From assembly GCF_026891035.1 (NCBI RefSeq), contig NZ_JAPTGG010000010.1:62001-126000 (forward strand): 64,000 nucleotides of DNA, given 5' to 3'. How positions within the stretch are numbered: position 1 is the first letter of the stretch; every line of letters starts with the position of its first letter. Source of the DNA: Dasania phycosphaerae (GTDB taxonomy: Bacteria; Pseudomonadota; Gammaproteobacteria; Pseudomonadales; Dasaniaceae). Below the pieces are notes generated by a model, which saw only the letters and a program-made list of their open reading frames with translations, ran no database searches and was not told the origin of the DNA. The translations under genes and the position numbers were made by a program. Positions 57,283-64,000 of the stretch are shown here, piece by piece.

Positions 57283-58714
57283 CTATAGGCCCCTTTAATT
57301 GCGTAGCTGCCAACGCAGCACTTAATACCCCTACATTGCCAGCACCCTGGGTAAGCAGTACGTCGCCATCTTTTAATAAGCGCTGTAACTCGTCGGTAAT
57401 CTCAGAGATATTGGCCACAAATACGGGGTCCACTTTACCGCGATTGCGTATGGTGCCCGACAAACTGCGACCATCGGCACCAGCCACCGGCGTTTCTCCG
57501 GCAGAATAAACTTCCAGTAACACCAGACAGTCAACCTCTGACAACACACGCACAAAGTCTTCATATAAATCTTTGGTGCGGCTATAGCGGTGAGGCTGGT
57601 ATACCATGACCAAACGCCTATCTGGCCAGGCCTGCCTAGCGGCAGAGATTGTCGCCGCCACTTCGGTGGGGTGATGGCCATAATCATCTACCAAAGTGAC
57701 GCTGCCCTTGGCAATGGGGTAGTCACCGTAAACTTGAAAACGCCTACCCACACCTTGAAATTTTTCTACCCCGCGGCAAATCGCGGCATCATCTATACCT
57801 TCGTCACAAGCTACAGCTACCGCAGCGGTGGCATTTAAAACATTGTGATCACCGGGCATATTGATGGTTAGTGACAAAGCACCCTTGCCATTTTTTCTTA
57901 ACACATCAAATTCGGTGGCCATATTGTGCTTGCGCACATTAGTAATTTGATAATCCGCATCGTCACTAAAACCGTAGGTTAAAATCGCGCGGCTAATTTG
58001 CGGCACTAAACCGCGTACCACATCGTCATCTATACACAATACCGCCATGCCATAAAAAGGCAGGTTATGTAAAAACTCTACGAAGGTTTTTTTCAGCTTT
58101 TCAAAGTCACCGCCGTAGGTCGCCATATGATCGGCTTCTATATTGGTAATCACCGAGATCATGGGCTGCAAGTGTAAAAACGAAGCGTCGCTTTCGTCAG
58201 CCTCGGCTACTAAGTAGCGGCTTTCACCCAGCTGCGCATTCGTACCGGCACTGTTAACCAAACCACCAATCACAAAAGTGGGATCTAGTTTGGCCTCGGC
58301 AAAAATAGAAGTAATTAAGCTAGTGGTAGTGGTTTTACCATGGGTGCCCGCCACCGCTATACCGTGCCTATAGCGCATTAACTCCGCCAGCATTTCAGCC
58401 CGCGGTACTACCGGGGTACGCGCAGCTCTGGCGGCGATCACCTCGGGGTTTTGCTCATTCACGGCACTGGAACACACCACCACATCAGCGCCAGCTACAT
58501 TGCTTTCCTGATGGCCGATAAAAATATCAGCGCTCATAGCTTGCAACCTAGCGGTGTTTTTTGAGATACGTATATCAGAGCCAGAAATGCTATAACCCAT
58601 ATTTAATAACACTTCGGCTATGCCGCACATACCGGCGCCGCCTATGCCAACAAAGTGTATGCGTTTAATACGACGCATTTCGGGTACCACAAAGGCAGCT
58701 TCATTACCCAGCAT
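57272..58714 (-). CDS. murC: UDP-N-acetylmuramate--L-alanine ligase
   Basis: 480 residues from the ATG at 58714, which has GGAG seven bases upstream inside murG; the longer frame to 58756 lies within murG. A start at MRRIKRIHF is also possible. Family motifs: IHFVGIGGAGMCGIAEVL, the ATP site VAGTHGKTTTTSL, DESDASFLHL and YGHHPTEVAATI. Adds the first amino acid of the muropeptide stem. Confidence 0.97.
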   Translation of the reverse strand: MLGNEAAFVVPEMRRIKRIHFVGIGGAGMCGIAEVLLNMGYSISGSDIRISKNTARLQAMSADIFIGHQESNVAGADVVVCSSAVNEQNPEVIAARAARTPVVPRAEMLAELMRYRHGIAVAGTHGKTTTTSLITSIFAEAKLDPTFVIGGLVNSAGTNAQLGESRYLVAEADESDASFLHLQPMISVITNIEADHMATYGGDFEKLKKTFVEFLHNLPFYGMAVLCIDDDVVRGLVPQISRAILTYGFSDDADYQITNVRKHNMATEFDVLRKNGKGALSLTINMPGDHNVLNATAAVAVACDEGIDDAAICRGVEKFQGVGRRFQVYGDYPIAKGSVTLVDDYGHHPTEVAATISAARQAWPDRRLVMVYQPHRYSRTKDLYEDFVRVLSEVDCLVLLEVYSAGETPVAGADGRSLSGTIRNRGKVDPVFVANISEITDELQRLLKDGDVLLTQGAGNVGVLSAALAATQLKGPIDVS

Positions 58715-59789
58715 CTGCAAACTCCATACAGGTGGCGGCCACATCAGCGGCGGCATTATTTTTAGCTAGCGCACGTGCAGCCTTAGCCATATTCAGTAAC
58801 TGCTCTTTGTTAAGCATCCAGTGATTAATTTTTTCACTTAGCAATTCCGCGTTTAATTCGCTTTGCGGCAATAACAGGCCCGCGCCATTGTTTGCCAGCC
58901 AGCGAGCATTTTCAGTTTGGTGATCATCTATGGCATGGGGCAAGGGAATTAATAAACTACCCACTCCCGCCGCCGTTAACTCGGCAACGGTTAAAGCCCC
59001 GGCTCTACAAATCACCACATCGGCCCAGCTATAAGCTGCGGCCATATCTTCTATAAAAGGCTCGGCCTTAACGCTGAGCTTGGCCTGGTTATACGCCTGT
59101 TTTACCGACTCTATATGAGCACTGCCGGTTTGATGCCATAGCTCTACCCCGGACTTATCGTCCAGCTGCAGTAAAGCCTGCGGCAGGGCATCGTTAAGCG
59201 CCTTAGCACCCAGACTGCCGCCCAATACCAATACATGTAGCGGCTGGTTTTTTCTAGCCTGCCAACGCAACTCTGGCGCAACAATTTGAGCGATGTCTTC
59301 ACGCACAGGATTACCTATACAACGATTTTTACTGCCGCCCAAATTAATGGGATAAGCTGTTAACACCACCTTGGCAAAACGTGCCAGCAAACGGTTGGTG
59401 GTACCGGCCACGGCATTTTGTTCATGTATTACCAAGGGCCTACCCGTTAACCAAGCAGCTAAGCCACCTGGACCTGCCACAAAGCCGCCCATGCCTAATA
59501 CACACACAGGGTCTAAGCGGCGCAGCACTTTTAATGCCTGTATCAAGGCCTGCAATAATTGCCAGGGTGCTTTTAATAAGCTCACTAAGCCTTTACCGCG
59601 CAAACCCGATACCGTTAATAAATTTAATTTAATATCAGCCTCAGGCACCAAGCGCGACTCTATACCCTTAGCCGTACCGAGCCACTCCACATGTACACCC
59701 TGGGCACGCAGGCATTCGACTGCAGCCAATGCCGGAAACACGTGGCCGCCGGTACCACCGGCCATAATTAACACCGCTGGCGCAGTCAT
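58704..59789 (-). CDS. murG: UDP-GlcNAc--lipid I GlcNAc transferase MurG
   Basis: 361 residues, GT-B fold. MAGGTGGHVFPALA at the start, VLGMGGFVAGPGGLAAWL, LVIHEQNAVAGTTNR, VLGGSLGAKALND and the donor-site VICRAGALTVAELTAAGVGSLLIPLPHAIDDHQ (in part). It makes lipid II at the inner face of the membrane. Starts inside the ftsW stop (4-base overlap). Confidence 0.97.
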   Translation of the reverse strand: MTAPAVLIMAGGTGGHVFPALAAVECLRAQGVHVEWLGTAKGIESRLVPEADIKLNLLTVSGLRGKGLVSLLKAPWQLLQALIQALKVLRRLDPVCVLGMGGFVAGPGGLAAWLTGRPLVIHEQNAVAGTTNRLLARFAKVVLTAYPINLGGSKNRCIGNPVREDIAQIVAPELRWQARKNQPLHVLVLGGSLGAKALNDALPQALLQLDDKSGVELWHQTGSAHIESVKQAYNQAKLSVKAEPFIEDMAAAYSWADVVICRAGALTVAELTAAGVGSLLIPLPHAIDDHQTENARWLANNGAGLLLPQSELNAELLSEKINHWMLNKEQLLNMAKAARALAKNNAAADVAATCMEFADAG

Positions 59790-61027
59790 GATTTAGCCCC
59801 GCCATTGCTTTTTTTACTGACCGTAGCTGCACCCTGGTGCAACTCGCTATAGATACGAAACGCCATGGCCATTAATGCGCAGCACACAATTAAACTGCTG
59901 CCGCCATAGCTCAAAAAGGGCAGCGTTAAGCCCTTGGTGGGCAACATGCCGGTGTTAACCCCTATATTGATAAACACTTGGCCACTTATCATTAACGCTA
60001 TGCCGTAGGCCACATAGGCATGAAACGGCTTAAGCATTTGCTCGGCCAAGCGGCCCAGTTTTAAAATTTGCATAATCAAGCATGCAAACAAGGCCAATAA
60101 TATTAACGAACCCACTGCGCCAAACTCTTCTGCATAAATGGCAAACACAAAGTCGGTATGCGACTCAGGCAAGAAAAATAATTTTTGTATGCTATTGCCC
60201 AAACCCACGCCAAACCACTCGCCGCGACCAAAAGCAATTAATGACTGTGTTAACTGATAGCCACTGCCAAATTTAAACTCATCTGCCCAAGGGTCAGAGA
60301 AGGCCAGCCAGCGTTGCAGGCGATAAGGTGAGGTCGCTATCAGTAATACCAAGGCCATCACTGAACTTAAAATCACCAATAAAAACTGCCCCAGTTTCAC
60401 CCCGGCTAAAAACAACATACCAAAGGCTGTGCCTACGGTTACTACGGTGGCACCAAAATCTGGTTCCAACATCAATAACAAGGTAATTAAAAACAACACC
60501 ACCATGGGTTTAACAAAACCCGCCCAGCTGGCACGCAACTCTTGCTGTCTGCGCACTAGATAGCCAGCTAAATATAAAATCACACAAACCTTAGCTAGCT
60601 CGGAAGCCTGCAGGGTTAACACCCCCAGGCTTAACCAGCGACGGCTGCCGTTCACTTCGCGACCTACACCGGGTATTAATACCATCATCAATAAAATAAA
60701 GGCGGCAAATAACAATAGCGGGCTGCAACGCTCCCAAACATTCATAGGCACTTTATACACCAACAGCGCCCCCACCAAGGCCACCGCTAAATGAAAGCCG
60801 TAGCGCGTAATATGAAAAAACGGGTTGCCGTATTGATAAGCGGCAAACTCTATAGAGGCTGAGCTCATCGCTACAAAGCCAATTAAAATAAGCGCCACTA
60901 TGCAGCCTGCCATTAATGGCGCTGACACTTGCAGCTCACCGGGAGCCGCTACCGCCAAGGCACCCCGGCTAGCTTCTTGTTTGGCCGCCGTTTTTTGTGG
61001 GCGTGTATTTTTAGCGAGCGTGATCAT
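59786..61027 (-). CDS. ftsW: Lipid II polymerase / division protein FtsW
   Basis: 413 residues with about ten membrane spans (SEDS family). GVGREVNGSRRWLSLG, QASELAKVCVILYLAGYLVRRQ (in part), LLMLEPDFGATVV with the catalytic Asp, GLGNSIQKLFFLPESHTDFVFAIYAEEFG (in part) and GLTLPFLSYGGSS. It makes septal glycan strands with its partner PBP3. Overlaps murD by one base. Confidence 0.97.
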   Translation of the reverse strand: MITLAKNTRPQKTAAKQEASRGALAVAAPGELQVSAPLMAGCIVALILIGFVAMSSASIEFAAYQYGNPFFHITRYGFHLAVALVGALLVYKVPMNVWERCSPLLLFAAFILLMMVLIPGVGREVNGSRRWLSLGVLTLQASELAKVCVILYLAGYLVRRQQELRASWAGFVKPMVVLFLITLLLMLEPDFGATVVTVGTAFGMLFLAGVKLGQFLLVILSSVMALVLLIATSPYRLQRWLAFSDPWADEFKFGSGYQLTQSLIAFGRGEWFGVGLGNSIQKLFFLPESHTDFVFAIYAEEFGAVGSLILLALFACLIMQILKLGRLAEQMLKPFHAYVAYGIALMISGQVFINIGVNTGMLPTKGLTLPFLSYGGSSLIVCCALMAMAFRIYSELHQGAATVSKKSNGGAKS

Positions 61028-62388
61028 CAGTGCACACTCTTATTTTTTAAAGCATTCACCGCTGCGCAAAAATCGTCACCGCGCTGCTGGTAATTGCTAT
61101 ACATATCAAAACTGGCACAGGCCGGTGCCAATAACACCGCATCGCCTTCTTTAGCTAAAGCCTTAGCGGCAGCCACCGCCTCAACCATGCTGCCGGCCTT
61201 GCTTACTTTTACTACCGGTGACAATAAATCTGCCAACACCTGGGCCTCAGTGCCAATTAACACTGCCGCGCTACAGGCACGCTGCACCGGTACTAATAAA
61301 TCATCAAAGCTAGCGCCTTTGCCTTCGCCACCGGCGATTAAGACGATTTTTTCTACGCTGGCTGCTAAGCCTTCTATGGCTGCCAGCGCTGCCCCCACAT
61401 TGGTAGCCTTGGAATCGTTGTAATATTTAACCCCCGCTATGCTGGCAACAAACTGGCAGCGATGTGGCAGGCCAGCAAAATTGCGCAGGGCCTTGAGCAT
61501 GGCTGCAAAGGGCAAGCCCGCAGCATGGCCTAGCGCTAAGGCGGCCAAGGCGTTTTCTATATTGTGGCGGCCTACAATTTTCAGCTCTGATACAGGCATT
61601 AGCTTTTCAAACTGAAAGGCTAAAAATTCTTGCTCGCCCTCTTTAATTAAGCCAAAGCCTTTAAAGTCGGGCTGCCCTAAACCAAAATGCCACTGCTTTA
61701 CTTCATCTGGCACTAAGGGCTTAGATAAAGTGTCAGAGCAATTCACTACCACCTGCTTACAGCCAAAAAAGATGCGGTGCTTGGCGCGGTGATAGGCGGC
61801 TATATCGCTGTATCTATCCATGTGATCGGGGCTGATATTAAGCACCGTGGCCACTTCCGCATTGAGCGGCTGCGCGCGCTCTAATTGAAAACTGGATAAT
61901 TCCAACACATATAAATCGGGTTCAGGCTCGGCCAATAAGGCCAGCGCGGGCACACCTATATTGCCGCCCACAGCAACGCGTTTACCTGCTGCTGCGGCCA
62001 TCTCACCCACTAGTGCTGTCACCGTGCTTTTACCGTTAGAGCCGGTAATGGCGATAATAGGGGCTTTAGCTTCGCGTCTGAATAAATCTATATCGCCACA
62101 GTAAGCCGTGCCCGCCGCTATGGCGCGCTGTATCGCTGGCTGCTCTAGCGATACGCCGGGGCTAATAATTAATTCATTGGCATTGGCTAGTGCTTCATCA
62201 GTAATCGCGCCCAAGCTCACCGCCACATCAGGTAATTCTTGCTGTAATTCTTTTAAACCCGGTGGTTGTTCGCGGCTATCAACGACAGAGAAAGGAATAT
62301 TTTTACTGGCCAAATAACGCGCACAGGATAGCCCCGTCAGGCCTAGGCCTACGACTACACAGTGATTGTCTTTAGCGATAATTTGCAC
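61027..62388 (-). CDS. murD: UDP-N-acetylmuramoyl-L-alanine--D-glutamate ligase
   Basis: 453 residues. VVGLGLTGLSCARYL near the start, the ATP site ITGSNGKSTVTALVG, VLELSSFQLERAQPL, NISPDHMDRY and YNDSKATNVGAALAAIEG. It adds D-glutamate to UDP-MurNAc-Ala, so D-Glu is needed for the wall and any D-Glu breakdown by the 4.6-8.8 kb cluster must be balanced against it. 15 bases after mraY. Confidence 0.97.
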   Translation of the reverse strand: MQIIAKDNHCVVVGLGLTGLSCARYLASKNIPFSVVDSREQPPGLKELQQELPDVAVSLGAITDEALANANELIISPGVSLEQPAIQRAIAAGTAYCGDIDLFRREAKAPIIAITGSNGKSTVTALVGEMAAAAGKRVAVGGNIGVPALALLAEPEPDLYVLELSSFQLERAQPLNAEVATVLNISPDHMDRYSDIAAYHRAKHRIFFGCKQVVVNCSDTLSKPLVPDEVKQWHFGLGQPDFKGFGLIKEGEQEFLAFQFEKLMPVSELKIVGRHNIENALAALALGHAAGLPFAAMLKALRNFAGLPHRCQFVASIAGVKYYNDSKATNVGAALAAIEGLAASVEKIVLIAGGEGKGASFDDLLVPVQRACSAAVLIGTEAQVLADLLSPVVKVSKAGSMVEAVAAAKALAKEGDAVLLAPACASFDMYSNYQQRGDDFCAAVNALKNKSVH

Positions 62389-62403
62389 CAGTAATATTTC
62401 CTA

Positions 62404-63486
62404 TTAACGCAGTTTTAAAGTTGCCAAACCAAATAGCACCAGCATGACGGTAATAATCCAAAAACGAACTATCACTCGTGGCTCTGGCCAACCTTTTAAT
62501 TCAAAGTGGTGATGTATGGGCGCCATTTTAAAAATGCGACGGCCGGTAAGCTTATAAGAGGCCACCTGCAAAATAACGGAGACTGTCTCCATCACAAACA
62601 CGCCACCCATAATAAAAAATACAATTTCATGGCGGGTAATAACCGCCACGGTGCCTAGGGCAGCCCCCAGCGCTAAGGCACCTACGTCACCCATAAAAAT
62701 TTGCGCGGGGTAGGTGTTAAACCATAAAAAGCCCAAACCGGCACCGGCCATAGCGCCGCAAAACACCACTAACTCACCGGAGCCCGGCACATAAGGGATA
62801 AATAAATATTGCGAAAACTCGGAGTGCCCCACCAAATAGGCAATCACCCCCAACGCCGAACCCACCATTACCGTGGGCATAATGGCAAGGCCATCTAAAC
62901 CATCAGTGAGGTTCACCGCATTGCTGGAGCCGACGATGACAAAGTAAGTCAGCACAATAAAAAACGGCCCCAGATTCCAGGCGTAATTTTTTAGGAAGGG
63001 GAAAAACAGCTGTGTCTCTGCCGGTGTCACGGCGATATCGTATAAAAAGATCGCCGCCCCCAAGCCCGCCACCGACTGCCAAAAATATTTCCAGCGTGCG
63101 GGTAAGCCTTTGGAGTTTTTCTCTATCACTTTGCGGTAGTCGTCCACCCAGCCCACAGCACCAAAAATGGAGGTCACCAGTAACACCGTCCACACATAGG
63201 GGTTGGTTAAATCGGACCACAACAAGGTACTGGCAATAATCGCCACCAAAATTAATGCTCCACCCATGGTCGGCGTACCAGCCTTGCTGAGGTGAGACTC
63301 GGGGCCATCGTCGCGCACAGACTGGCCTATTTGGTGGTAGTTAAGCTTGCGTATCATCCACGGACCTAACAGCAGAGAAATAAGCAGCGCTGTCATTACC
63401 CCTAAAATACCGCGCACAGTAAGGTATTGAAAAACCTGAAAAGCGGTAAAATGTTGCGACAGTAATTCTGACAACCAAAGCAGCAT
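62404..63486 (-). CDS. mraY: Phospho-N-acetylmuramoyl-pentapeptide transferase
   Basis: 360 residues, ten membrane spans. GTPTMGGALIL, GWVDDYRKVIEKNSKGL, SSNAVNLTDGLDGLA, FMGDVGALALGAAL and FKMAPIHHHFELKGWPE are diagnostic. It makes lipid I from UDP-MurNAc-pentapeptide and undecaprenyl phosphate. Overlaps the murF stop by one base. Confidence 0.98.
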   Translation of the reverse strand: MLLWLSELLSQHFTAFQVFQYLTVRGILGVMTALLISLLLGPWMIRKLNYHQIGQSVRDDGPESHLSKAGTPTMGGALILVAIIASTLLWSDLTNPYVWTVLLVTSIFGAVGWVDDYRKVIEKNSKGLPARWKYFWQSVAGLGAAIFLYDIAVTPAETQLFFPFLKNYAWNLGPFFIVLTYFVIVGSSNAVNLTDGLDGLAIMPTVMVGSALGVIAYLVGHSEFSQYLFIPYVPGSGELVVFCGAMAGAGLGFLWFNTYPAQIFMGDVGALALGAALGTVAVITRHEIVFFIMGGVFVMETVSVILQVASYKLTGRRIFKMAPIHHHFELKGWPEPRVIVRFWIITVMLVLFGLATLKLR

Positions 63487-64000
63487 TAGTCTGTCTCCCC
63501 TTGAGTAAAAGTTGTTGTTATTATTTCGACAACACGCTCCATGTGAGAACTACGCGAGCCTTTCACCAACACGGTTCCCTGCTGGCAATAAGGCAAACCT
63601 GCTTGTTGCAACGCTTCTATACTGGCAAAAGCGACAGCGCCCTCGCCAAAACCTGCCGCCACATCATTGGCCCAAGGCCCTACTGCAACAACATGATCAA
63701 TATTTTTACTACGGCAATAGCTGCCCATTTGCCGGTGCAGGGCTTGCTCATGCTCACCCAGCTCGGCCATAGCGCCCAACACTAAACAGCGCGGCTGCTC
63801 ACTTTGCGCCAGCACATCTATGGCGGCTTGCACGGCATCGGGGTTGGCGTTGTAGCTATCGTCTATTAACGTTAAGCCATCGTTAACGGCGATGACATTT
63901 AAACGTCCGGCCACCGCGTGCATATTTTGCAGGCCAGTTTTTATCTCTGCCAAACTGGCTCCGGCTGCCAAGGCGGCGGCCGCCGCAGCCAAGGCATTGG
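63486..64000 (-). CDS. murF: UDP-N-acetylmuramoyl-tripeptide--D-alanyl-D-alanine ligase, C-terminal part
   Basis: The frame runs off the right edge; about 170 residues remain. Visible are the NALAAAAAALAAGASLAEIKTGL segment (in part), GRLNVIAVNDGLTLIDDSYNANPDAVQAAI (in part) and LVLGAMAELGEHEQALH, all typical of MurF. It attaches D-Ala-D-Ala made by DdlB. Short starts within the window, such as the TTG near 63992, are not real. Confidence 0.95.
   Translation of the reverse strand, partial: NALAAAAAALAAGASLAEIKTGLQNMHAVAGRLNVIAVNDGLTLIDDSYNANPDAVQAAIDVLAQSEQPRCLVLGAMAELGEHEQALHRQMGSYCRSKNIDHVVAVGPWANDVAAGFGEGAVAFASIEALQQAGLPYCQQGTVLVKGSRSSHMERVVEIITTTFTQGETD

Noticed and set aside
63501..63785. 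Plus-strand frames inside murF
   Set aside because: Antisense shadows of murF with no independent support.

Overview
The window reads as a chromosomal segment of a marine-type gammaproteobacterium. Gene order in two blocks matches the pseudomonad/Cellvibrionales pattern: ampE-ampD-DUF1631-aspartic protease-nadC next to pilA/pilBCD-coaE-yacG, and murF-mraY-murD-ftsW-murG-murC-ddlB-ftsQAZ-lpxC-M23 peptidase-secA-argJ-mutT. Base composition looks near 50% GC, and many genes use AUA (Ile) and CUA (Leu) codons freely. Assignment to Cellvibrionales/Spongiibacteraceae is inference from synteny. I see no rRNA, tRNA, CRISPR array, prophage or insertion sequence.

Layout. 1-2.2 kb: the 5' end of a PuuD-like membrane protein, a coiled-coil membrane protein of unknown role and a GNAT acetyltransferase. 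2.2-9.0 kb, all minus strand: alanine racemase, a class IV (D-amino acid type) aminotransferase, then an operon-like run DUF1445 - pxpA - pxpB - pxpC - DUF4392. The two DUFs correspond to the two halves of the animal mitochondrial D-glutamate cyclase, so the block can be read as a D-alanine / D-glutamate / 5-oxoproline pathway. 9.1-10.4 kb: an AT-richer gene for a secreted LamG protein. 10.7-13.4 kb: groEL, groES with a recognisable sigma-32 promoter, and fxsA. 13.7-20.2 kb: an SDR oxidoreductase, an alkyltransferase-like repair protein, cmoA-cmoB, a group III truncated haemoglobin, two poorly characterised genes, a MATE exporter and a zinc-ribbon protein. 20.3-20.8 kb: a PEP-CTERM protein.

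21-32 kb is a micro-oxic respiration block: a perfect FNR box, hemN, fnr, ccoN-ccoO-ccoQ-ccoP (cbb3 oxidase), ccoG-ccoH-ccoI-ccoS (its assembly) and a TauE/SafE-like membrane protein. The short ccoQ gene is present between ccoO and ccoP. 32-39.7 kb: a DUF481 outer-membrane protein, a ROK sugar kinase, ampE, ampD, a DUF1631 protein, a membrane-anchored retropepsin-like protease and nadC. 39.9-46.4 kb: type IV pilus genes (tfpX/tfpZ-like and pilA on minus, pilB-pilC-pilD on plus), then coaE and yacG. 46.4-64 kb, minus strand: mutT, argJ, secA, an M23 peptidase, lpxC and the dcw cell-wall/division cluster, running off the end inside murF.

Most of the window is conserved housekeeping DNA. The parts most worth a second look are the D-glutamate/5-oxoproline cluster with its split cyclase halves and a tiny upstream ORF, the FNR-hemN-cco module, the LamG gene, the pilA-tfpX insertion, and a composite intergenic repeat seen twice. 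I did not find a clearly undescribed multi-gene system beyond the D-glutamate cluster hypothesis.
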